Both the position numbers and the translations under genes were made by a program. 64,000 bases of DNA from the NCBI RefSeq assembly GCF_042100115.1, contig NC_091277.1, positions 1,426,001-1,490,000 on the forward strand, read 5' to 3'. The notes below the pieces were generated by a model. The model was given only the letters and a program-made list of their open reading frames with translations, was not told the DNA's origin and did no database searches. This document shows, piece after piece, positions 10,223 to 21,818 of this stretch. Source of the stretch: Alternaria dauci (Eukaryota; Ascomycota; Dothideomycetes; Pleosporales; Pleosporaceae). Every line of letters starts with the position of its first letter. Within the stretch, counting starts at the first letter, position 1.

Positions 10223-11503
10223 CTAAGCCAAGTGGTCACTTACCCACTTCTCAGGTTCGGGAATGTGTCTGGCCCTGCAGTCGGCCCACGCATTCTGCCT
10301 GCAAAGCAACCAATTGCCCCTGAAGATGTCCCACTTGTCCTTCAGTGGCTCATTCATCGCAGCCATTGCTCTCATTCCAATCCACACGTACTGCATGGCA
10401 TGGTAGTTGCGGCTCTCTGAACGAACAATCCAAGTGTTAGACTCGGTCACCTCCTTCCACGACTTCATCTTTCTGAATGCCCAAGTTTCGTTGATGGATA
10501 CCGGGCCGATGATGATCTTGGATTGATCGTGCTTCTCCTGGATGTTCGGAGGGTACGGTTCGGAGTTTCTTGAATGCCACACCAACTTCTTCCAGTCATC
10601 GCCAAAGTTCAGCTTCCAGACACCTTCACCTTCCAAGAGACCTTGAGGAACTAGTGCTCGGATAATGTACACATTGCCTGGTGCTTGAATAATGTTGGAG
10701 GTGTATGCTGCGAATCGCTCAGAGACCCAGTGTTCGTTGCTCCAGTAGTAAGCAACCTTTTCAAAAGAGAAGTCGTTTGGCGCCATCGGCATCCAGCACA
10801 TCTTCTCCAAACGGACAGAGGTTTTCCCGAAAACGTTCTCAAGTCTCCTTGCTGATGTTGAGCGGTAGAGGGTGGTGTGACCAGCTTGAATCAAATCATA
10901 CTTGGACCTGTATTCAGAGGCACCGCCGCGTAGCGAAGAGGAACTCTTCTGACCAGACTGGAGTACGAGAAGATTGCGATTGAGTCGCTCACTCAAATTC
11001 TCCAGTGTCCAGAGGTTCTCGAGGACAAGCTCCATAATCCAGTGGTATATAGGTGCAGTATTTCTGACATCGTTGAAGTGAGGATCCATGATCCTCTCCT
11101 GTCTTGCCTCTGATATTCCCAACTCTTGCATAGTGGTGCGTGGGTCTTTGACGGGGCCACAGCAGAACTCGTCGATGTGCGCGGCGAGAACTTCTTGTAA
11201 GCTAAACTCGTCTGCAGAGGCCCAGATCTTCAGAAGCTGCTCCGATTTCTTTGTTGTAAAGCCTATGAACTCAAAGGCCTGGACGGAGTAGAGGTTTAGC
11301 GGAACTTCCAGATCAGGCTGCACAGATGGTAGTTCGGTCCCAGAGGAGGAGGTGGTGCTTGAGGCCATGACAGTGTCAGGAGGGGAGAGAAGTTGTCCGG
11401 AAACTCTTCGTGTGCCATTTGCTGGATCTCCGACAAGCTTGTGATCAAACTTCTTGATGTTGTTGAGTACCCAACCGTCGAGGATATCTTTCGGGAGACC
11501 CAT
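10223..11503 (-). CDS. Orphan protein of 426 residues, intact member of a duplicated gene
   Basis: A single open frame starts at ATG 11503 in a good context (CCACCATGG). I recognise no domain. The N-terminal ~75 residues are polar with a Ser/Thr stretch (MASSTTSSSGTELPS). The remainder is mixed alpha/beta in character and rich in Trp, Tyr and His, without signal peptide or membrane segments. The piece TTLYRSTSARRLENVFG (about residues 222-238) faintly recalls the Y-x-S/T-T region of ADP-ribosyl-transfer folds, but no full triad is visible, so I do not claim that. The last codons contain GTAAGT (TGG-GTAAGT), so a terminal intron and a longer C-terminus are possible. A degraded copy lies directly to its left, and a MITE ends 5 bp beyond its stop codon. 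Confidence 0.6.
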   Translation of the reverse strand: MGLPKDILDGWVLNNIKKFDHKLVGDPANGTRRVSGQLLSPPDTVMASSTTSSSGTELPSVQPDLEVPLNLYSVQAFEFIGFTTKKSEQLLKIWASADEFSLQEVLAAHIDEFCCGPVKDPRTTMQELGISEARQERIMDPHFNDVRNTAPIYHWIMELVLENLWTLENLSERLNRNLLVLQSGQKSSSSLRGGASEYRSKYDLIQAGHTTLYRSTSARRLENVFGKTSVRLEKMCWMPMAPNDFSFEKVAYYWSNEHWVSERFAAYTSNIIQAPGNVYIIRALVPQGLLEGEGVWKLNFGDDWKKLVWHSRNSEPYPPNIQEKHDQSKIIIGPVSINETWAFRKMKSWKEVTESNTWIVRSESRNYHAMQYVWIGMRAMAAMNEPLKDKWDIFRGNWLLCRQNAWADCRARHIPEPEKWVSDHLA

Positions 11504-11868
11504 GGTGGGCGTGGATGGGAGTTTTGATTTTGAAGAGATGAGTCACGGAAGGAGGTTTTTGAAACCCCAAAGTGTGTGTGATAAAGAAGAGAGAAGTAAA
11601 GAGAAAGGGGGCCAGATTTATATGCTTGAAGGGAGAGAATCCGGTAGCGTCGTCACAATACATGGATGTGCGATGCCAAACTTTGGTTGCATTCCAAAAG
11701 TGGATACCAACCAAAACATGGAACTCCCAGAAAATGTACCAAAGATTTTGCTATGGGTTTTCATGTCGCTACCCCAGGTCTATACATATTGACAAGCCAC
11801 CGCCAAAATCTTTGTGCAGAAACTATCGTTGCCCGTCGGCTTCCCAAACGCCACCTCATAACAATGAT
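11504..11868. other. Intergenic region, nothing notable
   Basis: Holds the promoter of the orphan gene and the 3' flank of the HRD3 homologue. No repeat or RNA gene was seen. Confidence 0.5.
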
Positions 11869-14490
11869 TCAATGTCCTACGCCACCTGCTACCCAATTCA
11901 TGAAATCAGGGTCGTTCGGATTTGGAAATAGTCCTCTGTCTGCCGGCGGCTGTCCTTGTGCCTGCTGTTGCTGTACTGGCACGCCTTGATTCAACTGCTG
12001 CTGCTGTTCCTGTTGCCGTCTTCTCTCTTCCTCTTGTCTTCTCTGCCTCTGTGTCCTGTAGTATAGTAAGAATGCCAAAGCGCCACTCAGAGCCAGAATA
12101 ACGAGAGACTCGAGAATATCTGAGTCGATATCGTCACCGTGATAGCCGTCACCGTAATAGTCGTCGCCGGCCGTATGGGTGTCGTCAAAGTCATCAGGCT
12201 CGTATTCGTCCCAGCCGGCGAGTTCGGCTTCGAGGAAAGCGTTGAGCCACTCTGAAAGCGTCCACTGTTTTTTGACGACTGCAGCTGTATTAGCATCAAA
12301 CAGATTGAAAATGTTCTCAGGGGTAACGTCTTACCCGGCTCCTCTTGGATAGACTTGATCTTGCCATTTGTGAAAGTATTCCACCAACTCCGGATTCTGA
12401 GCTTGTACAACGCTAGAATGACGGGCAGGTAAGCCTCACGCGGATTCGTCTCCAGGGCAAGATCATAATGTCTTTTTGCAAGATGGAAATCTTGATCAAT
12501 GCCGATGCCATTCTCATGCATCCAGCCCAGATTCCACATGGCTTGTGCACTTCGCATCGTCTCTGCTGCTGCGGTGTAACAAGCCACAGCCTTTTCCGAA
12601 TCAGGCTGTGTTCCGAGACCCATCAGATAGTAATCTCCCATTTTGACCATGGCGTCGACATTCTTCTGTTCTGCAGAGCGCGTCCAGTATACCAGCGCCA
12701 GGAATGCATCGCTAGCCAGCGAAGGCTTCTGCTTCATGAAGGGAACAAGCGAATCCAAGGTAAAGCGAGGCTTGACTTGGTCAAGAAGGTAGGCGACGTT
12801 GGCCTGGGCAACTTCGAAGCCTTGTTCGGCTGCCATCATGTAGCTGACGAGTGCAGTCTCTAGGTCGCCATTCGCGTAAGCCTCATTAGCTTCTGGGAAA
12901 GATGTAGAGACAAGCTCGGCCTTCTCTGCGACGATCTTGTAATAAGTGGCCGCTAATGGGCAAGACTTGGTGCGAGCGATGCCGTTGTTAGTCATCTCAG
13001 CTAAGTAGTAGAAGGCCTCGAGGTGCCCATGCCTAGCTGCAAGCTCAAAGTATTTGGCGGCGATGGCGATATCGCCTTGATCCAGAAAGAGCACACCGAG
13101 CCGGACTTGTGCGACTGCCAGATCCTGGTCTGCTGCTGCGCCGAACAGTTCAGCAGCCTTTACGGCGTCCTGGGGTACGCCGAGGCCTTTCAGGTACATA
13201 ATACCCATCGAGTACTGTGACAATGCATCACCCAGCTCCATGCCGCGTCGAAACCAGGTTCTCGCGATGTCGAAACTCTGTGGCATACCCTCGCCACGCA
13301 AGAACATGCGGCCGAGGTAGCCAGCGGCCTTCGCAGCCAACTTTTCGGTAGTTGGCGATACATTTGCGTTGATCTTTCCGTCCTTTGTCCAATACATGCG
13401 AGCAAGCTCCAGGAATCGTTTCTTAGCCGCCGGAAGGTCTCGCTTCAAGGTTCGCGCGCCATCATAGTTGAGTTTAGCAAGGTTGAACGTGGCCCTAGCA
13501 TCACCCTTCCGGGCCTGGAGATCCATGTATTCGAATACGTCGTCGAGGGAGGAGAAGGCATCAGATTGAGCGCTTGCAACCTTGGCGTTGGCTCCGGAAC
13601 TGCTCGTACTGGCACCCTCGCCATATACCCCACCTTGATCGTCGGCAATGTTGTATGACTCTCGCGGCATGGAATGTCCGCCTGGCGGTCCAGACCGCAT
13701 ATAGGCGATGGCCTTCTCAGCCGCCGCTTTGTAGAAGTGTACAGCTTCGTCGCAGTTACGCGGGGTGGATATGCCTGCCGAATGTCTGTACGCAACAGCC
13801 ATTTCTGACCGTACGTCTCCACCTTCAGCGCCCAGTGTGTAGTATAGCATGGCCTTGGACTGGTCCTGCTTGACTGCCCCGCCGATGCCAGTCGCGTGCA
13901 TGAAGCCAACCATGTGCTGTGCCGAGGCATTTCCATTCAGAGTCGCCAGCTCGTGGTATCTTCGAAAGGCTTCGGAGTAGTTGCGCGGGTGCGTATAGTT
14001 GCCGTAGAAGTTCATCTCGGCGAGGGTGAAGATTGCATCCGGGTTCTTCTGGGATGCGGCCTCTTCCAACAAGTCGACGGCCTGTGACAGGGACTGCCCA
14101 AGTTTCTTCGGTTGCGGGTTCGTGGTCAACAGCTCCTGCTGCGGCGGTCCGTTCATGAAGAGCAGGAAGAAGACTTCCTTTGCGTAGTATGCGCTGGTGC
14201 CCAGTATGCCAGACTTTTTGTCGAAGTTCCACCAGGGCGCCGTCGCCGGTTTGATCGTGTGTAGAAGCGCCATGGCATCGTTAAAGGCCAGTACGCCCTG
14301 GTCTGGGTTCACGTCGCCTCCTGTGTCCCCCCATCCCGACTTCCAAGTCTCTCGGTTCTGCCTCGAAGAAACACATGAGAATAGCGAGAGGAAGACTGCG
14401 AGTCTACCCGTCAGTCAGAAGCTACTTCTGGCGCATGCACAGGTACGTACCGAAAAGAAGCGGCACTAGCCGCTGTAGCCGCGGCCTCAT
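11869..14490 (-). CDS. HRD3: HRD3/SEL1L-type ER-associated degradation adaptor
   Basis: Exons 14490-14451, 14395-12335 and 12284-11869 give 838 residues. The first short exon plus the start of the second encode a signal peptide (MRPRLQRLVPLLFVFLSLFS). A long array of Sel1-type TPR-like repeats follows, recognisable from units such as ARTWFRRGMELGDALSQYSM and AYLGRMFLRGEG-like stretches. Near the C-terminus, after an acidic segment, is one membrane helix (ILESLVILALSGALAFLLYY), then a Q-rich cytosolic tail with runs such as QEQQQQ. This order (signal peptide, lumenal Sel1 repeats, single C-terminal TM) is that of Hrd3/SEL1L, the lumenal receptor partner of the Hrd1 ubiquitin ligase. Splicing of the last intron replaces a frame that would otherwise run into a stop and lose the TM segment. 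Confidence 0.9.
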
Positions 14491-15024
14491 TGTGGGTATA
14501 AGTCGAAACGCAAAGTAAAGTGAAGAAAGAAACTCATGGCGTCATTTCGCGGGGGCCGGAAGCAGAGGCGCGACTACTTGTACGCAGTCGTGGTGCGGTT
14601 GTTTGTAGAGGCCAGCTTTCCACTATCGCGGCAATTGCGCCCCCGATGCGTGGCTTCAGCAGCCAATGAGCGTTGACGTCACTCCTGGTACCCGTTCGCG
14701 CGCCGCAACACTGCCGTGCACCTTTCATGTTCTCACTCATGGAACTCTCACAGGGCCAACGTGCTCCCTGCCGTCGAGCTTCAGTCCTCTCGTAACATGT
14801 CTCCGTCGCGATCACACTGCCTTCGCGGACGAAAGCCCCCGGGCAAGGACAACCGACCTCTTTCCGCATTTGTAATCGACGGAAGCACTAACACCCCTGC
14901 ACGTATCATCATCATGATTCCCGTCTTATTCCTACGCGTTTTCCTACGCGATGTTCCTCTTCCCGCCATCACTCCTCCATAGCACTGTTCTTGTCCCCTA
15001 AATTCGCATTCAAGAACTCACATC
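14491..15024. promoter_or_regulatory. Divergent intergenic region (HRD3 / MFS transporter)
   Basis: 534 bp between two start codons transcribed outward. Contains small overlapping ORFs without family features. No specific factor site was recognised. Confidence 0.4.
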
Positions 15025-16921
15025 ATGGCGGTTTCGAATGCGTCAACAGAGCATGCGCCTCTGCTTGGCCGTTCGCCGTCGCCAACCTCGTCGGACAGAG
15101 AGGGTAAAGATGGTGAAGCAGCCATCTCGACGTTAAGAGGGTCACTTATAGTCGGATCTGTCGGTCTTTTGATCTTTCTACAAGGTATGTACTTCCGGTG
15201 TCTAAAGTACCATCAGGTTTCTTTTTTCTTTGTTTCTACTTTGGACTTTACACTACGCCATCCTTGGATGTGTGAGGTTATACACCGCGGCAGACTACTA
15301 GAAGCCATTTAGCTTTATAATCTCGCAGTGCTTTTCCAAGCGACGTTCTAACTACCATGATAGCCACAAATATCTCCATCCTTACCACAACCCAATCCTC
15401 CATCGTTGCAGATTTAGACGCCTTCGAATCCGCTAGTTGGTTTACTTCGTCGTATCTCATTGCAATGTCCTCTCTCGCTCCCTTGATGGGACGACTATGC
15501 CAGGTCTTTAGCCCGCGTCTATGCATGTTCTCTTCTACCATGTTGATCTGCATCGGATCGGTCATCACGTCCACGTCCGTATCTTTTGAACACTTTGTTC
15601 TTGGCCGTGTCGTAACTGGAGCTGGTGGTGGTGGCATCTTCATCGTTGCTAGTATCATGGCAATTCAAATGACTAGTCCAAAGAAAAGAGGCCTATACAT
15701 GGGTCTTGCCAACACTGCAATGACAGTCGGTGTCTCGCTGGGAGCGGTGATAGCGGGTGCCCTTGAACCTAGAATTGGATGGGTAAGCTGTCACTCCAAG
15801 TACAAGTCATCATCAATCCCCATTGACACCTGCAGAAACCACTCTTTGGCATACAAGCACCGATAAGCTTCGTGGCCGGCTTAGGTCTGCTATTTTCTAT
15901 CCCAGCTAGCCATACATCGAAGAACATCAAGTACGAAAGCCTGTCGATCCGCGAAAAGCTCGCCCGCATCGATTACTCCGGAGCACTCCTATTAACCACC
16001 ACTATCGTACTCTTCCTCTTCGGCTTATCTGGTCCAAAGGTCTTCCTAACACCCATCATTCTATCGGCTCTCGCTCTGCCAGTCTTCGTTCTCAACGAGG
16101 CCTACGTCGCTGGCGACCCTGTCATTCCAGTTTCTGTGCTGCGGTCCCGCGGTACCCTGTTGACCTGCCTTGCCACAACTGGTTTCATGATGGCTCGTTG
16201 GAGTATCCTTTTCTACACACCCGTATATGCGCTTGCGGTTCGAGGTTGGGCGCCCGCCGTTGCTGGCTCGATTCTCATCCCCACGAATGCCGGCTTTGCA
16301 ACTGGCGGTCTTCTTGCTGGCGTCTTTCACATCAAACGCACAGGCAGCTTCTACCTCCATACGGTCGTTGCCATGGCACTATTCCCACTGACGATGGCTG
16401 TGATCGCTCACATATCCACGCCCACGAGTCCATGGGCTCTATACGTCGCCATGGTCTTCCTCAACGGCCTTGTCACTGGTGCTGCAACAAACTACGCCTT
16501 AGTTCATCTCCTCCACCTTACGCTCCCAGAGGTCCATCCGATTGTCATCTCTCTCCTTGCTACCTTCCGCGGGTTCTCAGGCTCGTTCGGCTCTGCGATT
16601 GGTGGTGGATACTTCGTCCGCGTGCTGCACAAGTCTCTGAATGAGGGCTTTGCGAAAGCAGGGCTGAAAGGCCGCGGCGAGCTTATCAGAAGACTGCTAG
16701 GAAGTCCAGCGCTTGTGGGTAAACTGGAAGGTGAGGATAGAATCGTTGCCGTCGGGGCATATGCGGAAGCACTCAAAGCGTTGTTCCTCTGTGCCGTAGG
16801 ACTTTCAGTTATTGTCGCATTGGTACAGGCCGGTACGGGTTGGAAAGAGCCGGTAAAGAGTGAAAGTCAGAGGGAGGAAGAAGAGAACGAAGCCGAAGAT
16901 GGGGTGCCTGCAGGTGTTTGA
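15025..16921 (+). CDS. MFS transporter, vacuolar basic amino acid (VBA/Fnx1)-like
   Basis: Exons 15025-15184, 15364-15782 and 15836-16921 give 554 residues. Helices begin at LRGSLIVGSVGLLIFLQ. The second helix region reads ATNISILTTTQSSIVADLDAF, and a membrane motif GRVVTGAGGGGIFIV follows, both characteristic of the 14-helix DHA2-like group that includes yeast VBA and fission yeast Fnx1. The N-terminus carries an acidic dileucine-type motif (EHAPLL, residues 9-14) of the kind that sends proteins to the vacuole, which supports a vacuolar amino acid transporter (inference). A plasma membrane drug-efflux role is the alternative. The tail is acidic (EEEENEAEDG). Confidence 0.82.
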
Positions 16922-17769
16922 TACTAGGTGGGTAAGGCGGTCCTCAAAGCAAATGTACATCGGGACTACATTGACATGCAAATAGTGCAGCGCGTTCCAT
17001 GCCCTGCCGATGTTCAAGCATCCACTTGTACCATTCCAATGATCTGTACGCAGTGTCTCTTCAAAAGACAAGCCCTTGAGTGCGACGCATTCTTCTTGTG
17101 AGTATGTAGACCGACGCATACCACTCAATGGCTATAGGACTCCACATGCATGGCCAGGACCTCACTTTCATGTTCCCCAATCACCTCATTCTGTGCCTCC
17201 ATTAGTTTCCTTGTCGACTCTCACCTAACCATTCCGGGGTGACCTGTCATTTTGAAGCAGGTACCCGACGTGCATACTGGCGCCGCCGTCTCCACGCTCT
17301 CTTTCCTTCCGCCGCCTTCCATTGCATCTCCCGGCTTATACCCGGTCTCGCTTCGCATGTTTGTTGTTGTCGGTGCAGGGTCCATGCTACGTCGCGCCTG
17401 CCTCTATAAGATCTTCCACGCTCACCTTCCGTCTGCTACCCCACCTCACGATACCGCCAACGAAGACGTACGAGTTTGATTATACCATCAGGGACGCCGA
17501 CTGTCTGTGGCTCCTTCTTACGCTGCGTATTGTAAGTCTCTCTCACTTCCAGTGCATAAGGTGTGAGCCTCCCAAGTCGAGACAGTTTGCTCCGCAAATT
17601 TGCACAAGCACACAACCAGTTCCAGTCCTTTGGCAACATAGCATGTGCTCGAAGCTGTACTTGAACCGCAGCTTCTAGTGTCATGCACAACATCTGCTGC
17701 ACCTTACCGGATCGTGCTAATTCAAACAGCGTCCAGATTCACTCTCCCCCACCTCCGACAAGCGACACC
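16922..17769. other. Intergenic region upstream of zinc-knuckle gene
   Basis: 848 bp, pyrimidine-rich near 17280-17460 and before the ATG at 17770. Probably a long leader and promoter, possibly with a 5' UTR intron. No coding feature is supported. Confidence 0.4.
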
Positions 17770-18794
17770 ATGGCTCGTGGCCGGGCTGCTATTATGTCGA
17801 ACCATGTGGCCAATCCCTACCCCAAGGCGAAGGAGCATGTTGCTCGCATGTCTCTTTGCGAACTCTGCGACCGCCAAATCCTCACCAAGGACTGGACCAG
17901 TCACAAGAACTCCAAGAAGCACCGTGCCGCTGAAGCTGAGGAGCGCGAAGAGCTAGAGAAGTTGAAGAACCCAGGCGGTAGCTTCGGGGGCGACGCGACT
18001 GGCTTCGGTGATAGCAACGAGTTCGGCGGTACCAATGAGTTTGCAAATGCCAACAACGAGTTCGGCGGTACTACCACTACAACCAACGATGGCTGGGGCT
18101 CTACTGGCGACTTTGCTGCTACCAACACCTCAAGCTTCAACACCAACGGTGGCGGTGGCGGTGGCGATCGAGCTTGCTACGGGTGCGGTCAAACTGGACA
18201 TCAGAAGCGTGACTGCCCATCTGGCGGAGGCGGAGGCGGAGGCGGCGATCGTGCCTGCTACGGTTGCGGTCAGACCGGTCACCAGAAGCGCGATTGTCCT
18301 CAAGGCTCTGGTGGTCAAGCTTGCTTCAACTGCGGTGAGACTGGGTAAGTCGGATATACTTGGACTATTTACGAGTGCTTTACTAACATCTCATCAGCCA
18401 TCGCAAGACCGACTGCACTCAGCCACGAAAGCCGATGGCTGGTGGTGGCGGCCGGGCTTGCCATAACTGCGGAGATGAGGGTCATATGTCTCGGGAGTGC
18501 GACAAGCCTCGTGTGATGAAGTGCCGCAATTGCGATGAGGAGGGTCATGCGTCACGCGAGTGTCCAAAGCCTCGCGACTGGAGCCGAGTCAAGTGCCGTA
18601 ACTGTAACAAATTCGGTCACGGCGAGAAGCGATGCCCGGAACCTCCTGCTGAGAACGCCGGCGGAGATTGGGGCGATGCCGGTGGTTCGACAGCTGCAGC
18701 TGGCGGTTGGAGTGATGCTCCGGCTGAGTCGACAGGCAACTGGGCTGACGACACCACTGCGGCGGTCGATGCCGACGTCTCTGCTGCCTGGTGA
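17770..18794 (+). CDS. Zinc-knuckle (CCHC) nucleic acid-binding protein with N-terminal C2H2 finger
   Basis: Exons 17770-18344 and 18398-18794 give 323 residues. The start chosen is the ATG in CACCATGG; an in-frame ATG at 17683 would add 29 poor-quality residues. Six CCHC knuckles (CX2CX4HX4C) are present: two identical [14 protein letters not shown] units, then [14 protein letters not shown] (split by the intron), [28 protein letters not shown] and [14 protein letters not shown]. Ahead of them at about residues 37-58 lies a U1-like CX2CX11HX5H finger (CELCD...HKNSKKH), then a Gly/Asn/Phe-rich linker. The knuckle array resembles Gis2/Byr3/CNBP, cytoplasmic RNA- and ssDNA-binding regulators of translation. 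The N-terminal finger is not part of Gis2 as I know it. The C-terminus is acidic and Gly/Ala-rich with several W-containing repeats. Confidence 0.9.
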
Positions 18795-20585
18795 ACTGTC
18801 CTCGGCATTTACAACTGCTTGTTGGCTTGATGATATCTTAGCATCATCCAACATACGCAATATGCCCAACGACCACTGACCAACCAGGACAATTATCAAG
18901 ACGAGTGCTGACGGTGGGGAAGGATTTGAGGCTCAGTTGAGCTCGCGATCAAAGGATGAATGGGAACTGGAGAAAGTCATGCAGTCTGCAGGTATGCAGT
19001 TTCATTCGAAGCAGAGCATTGCCATATACAGCCAGGTACTGGAATAAGTACAACGAGGAACTCTCCGAATGACAAACTTGAATTACCACACCGGCTCGTA
19101 CATGAATAGCTAGCCCACCTTTATTTTCGCAGACTAGTGCTTTCCTCAAACTCCTCTACGTCCGCTATGAGAATTGCAATGTGCTAAACTTCAGCCTTTG
19201 TTATCAATCAAAAAAGCTGAGGCGCGGATGATTTCGTATCCAGGACTGATAGTCGGTATATCAAGGCAGTGGATGGTGATTCCACATCAGAGTGTTTGCG
19301 CTGTTTGAACTAGTCATGAGTATAGTAAGCCACTGTAAGGATAGGCAATAGGTCGGTAGATGTCTGATGGCAAGAAGAGTGCTGTCAGTTCCTCAGAACC
19401 TGCACGTGGATAAATGAATCCTACGAGGGTACTGGTAAATCTACGTGTATAACCTGCTCATCATTCACAAGCGTCTCGAAACGTCATGATGTGTATAGCT
19501 AACTGGACAAGGATCGAGAAAGCAGGGATAAGAGAGGTCTGGCCGAGAGAATTCTGAAGGCTTGAATCTCGAGAGCACATAGAATTTGTATTGTGGAAGA
19601 TTGTGACAAGCCGGGAACTTCTGATTTTAGACCCTCCATTCTTCCTCGCAGCTTCCGACACTCTTGTCCTCGTGCACATGTTGACACCGGATCTGAATTT
19701 GAATCAGACTCAAGCTCTCTATAAGTAATCTAAATGCAGTCTCTCGGCTTTCAGAACCTTCTACAATGATACATCGGGTAGCGTACCTATGTATCTTCTG
19801 TCATGGCGGCAGCGGTGTCGGAAGAAGAACCGCAGCATGTGAAAAGCGCAAAGCCAGGTATCAATGATCACCAAGATCGGTGCGTCATCATGTGTGGGCA
19901 TGTGCAAGGGCTAAATGGAAGAACGCGTCGCGAGAGTTTCCCTCAATGTCAGCAATGCAGGTTGGCAGCGAACGGACGTCCAATATATTCGCAGCCCTAG
20001 ATTCGGATTCGGATTCCTCTGAATCTCACCGGACACTTCGCCGTTGACCGCCAGATGGCTGCAGTCTTTCCATTTGAAAGCGACTGCAAGACTTGTAGAA
20101 TCAGGATCTACACCGTGGTATTTTTACAATAGAAACATGGCTGAAGAGACTTCCGATGTACGAAACACAGCGGTTAAAACTCTCGTGTTAATTTGATCTT
20201 TCAGAGCCCAATGGTGTCAATCACTAAAGGTGTGGCGCCACGTCTCCGCACGCGGCGCGCCGGAAAGATCGCTACGGGGTCCACACATGACGCTACGGAG
20301 ATATCTCCATCTCACAGATCCTGGTGCCGATGCAACTAAGCTCCAGCGGTGACACTCTCGGAAATGCGCCAATCCCGTGATAAGTCGCTCGACATGTCCA
20401 TAGATCGAGTAGATTGTTTTGACAATGAACACTTGATCTGAGCTCTCTTTGTGGACCGACAGTATATGTCCTGACACAGTCCCCGTGTCTCCACAGACAG
20501 CTTGGCAACGATTGTGCGATTTCCTTTCCTTTCGACCCTGTTGGCATTCACGCAAGTCGCCATCACTCGTGGGGCTGCGCATCCG
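18795..20585. other. 1.8 kb stretch with no supported gene
   Basis: Only short overlapping frames, many opening on non-ATG codons. Composition is ordinary. No inverted repeats, tRNA or protein remnant were recognised. The right end contains the promoter of the seven-helix protein. Confidence 0.45.
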
Positions 20586-21818
20586 ATGTCTCCACTTACC
20601 CTTGTTAACCGGCACATCTCTCAAGCCAGCGATCTAGATGAACGCCCACCTAATCGTGTATTGGTCGTTGTGGTATGCATCTCGTTTGCATTCGTTCTTG
20701 CACTGACCCAGGGTAGGTGCATCTCCTTATCACTCTCTAGTGTTCATCTATAAGTACTTTTCAAAACAATTACTGACTGCCAACCAGGGTACCGAGCTGG
20801 CCGTTTGGCAGGTCAGAAGCCAAAGACTCGAGTTTCTGACGTGCTCGTCTTCGCGCAAGGCTTCATCTGTACAGCCTTCCTGTTCGCCACAGCTATACAG
20901 ATATCCGGACTGGGCTTGCAAACAGACGGCCAGTGCTATGCTGCCATAAGAGTCTGCATCGTCATGTACGGCGCGGACAAGATAGCTCTGTCAGTGTTCT
21001 TCTGCGCGTGGCGTCATTTCCCAATACACACGCTAACCTAGCCCAACTAGATACCTCTTTCTGCTGGAGCGCGTCCATATCGTTCGAGCCCCATTCGTCG
21101 ATCGTATAAGAGATAGATTGTACGTCGTTGGAGCGATTCTGACTACAGGTGGTTTCCTCGCTATAATGGGCTGGCAGTTTGTCAATCCACATGCTGAATT
21201 GAACCATCAGACCGGCGTATGCAATATCGGTATTGCGCCACAGGCTGCAATGGCAGTTATTGTGCTGGATACTCTCATCAATACTATCTTGACAGTAATC
21301 TTCGTATGGCAGCTTCGACCAGCATTAGGCTCAGCGGCACCCAAGATGCGAAGTCTCGCTAGCGATACCCTTTGTACGGAATCCGACTCTCCAAGGCATG
21401 GACTCAGACACTGGATGAGCAGAACACGCCACTCGATGCGAACATCTTCTCGGAGCGACTTACGGGTCATGCTGGTTCGGAACGTTGTTGGCTCTGGCTT
21501 CATTTTGGTGGTCACTATATGCAACAACAGCTTGTTCCTCAGCTGGGCTTTTGCGAAGAAGAGCCACGCCTGCCTGCTGATGTGCCTAACAGACAGTAAG
21601 CTTGCATTTTGCAGCACGACCGACAAAAGCTAACATGCAACTCAGTCTGTCTCGGTATGCTTGTGACCCAATGGTTAACCATGCGTTCGGCTGAACCGGA
21701 GACGACGCCTTCTCAAGTTTCAATTTCGGGCGAACGTACTGACTCCATGTTGGTCGTGAACGAGAAGCCTGTACAAATCAGCCGCGTGGTAGATCAGGCA
21801 CGCTTCAACGTCCGCTGA
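20586..21818 (+). CDS. Seven-helix integral membrane protein of unknown function
   Basis: Exons 20586-20712, 20788-20989, 21051-21595 and 21646-21818 give 348 residues with continuous frame at all three GT-AG introns. The start is the first ATG; the upstream open frame begins with a non-ATG codon. Hydrophobic segments include RVLVVVVCISFAFVLALTQ, VLVFAQGFICTAFLFATAIQ, the Arg-containing loop YLFLLERVHIVRAPF, RLYVVGAILTTGGFLAIMGW, MAVIVLDTLINTILTVIFVW, VVGSGFILVVTICNN and ICLGMLVTQWLT. The layout (extracellular N-terminus, about seven helices, variable polar tail) is that of the many fungal rhodopsin-fold-like membrane proteins, but CFEM or PTH11 signatures are absent. Function is unknown. Some relatives act in sensing (established for PTH11-like proteins only), so no receptor role is claimed. 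Confidence 0.75.

Noticed and set aside
10222..10238. ADP-ribosyltransferase-like fold in the orphan protein
   Set aside because: Only a weak LYRSTS-type motif is present and the remaining catalytic signature is not visible.
20502..20585. 28-residue N-terminal extension of the seven-helix protein resembling a signal peptide
   Set aside because: The first codon of that frame is TTG; the first real ATG is at 20586.
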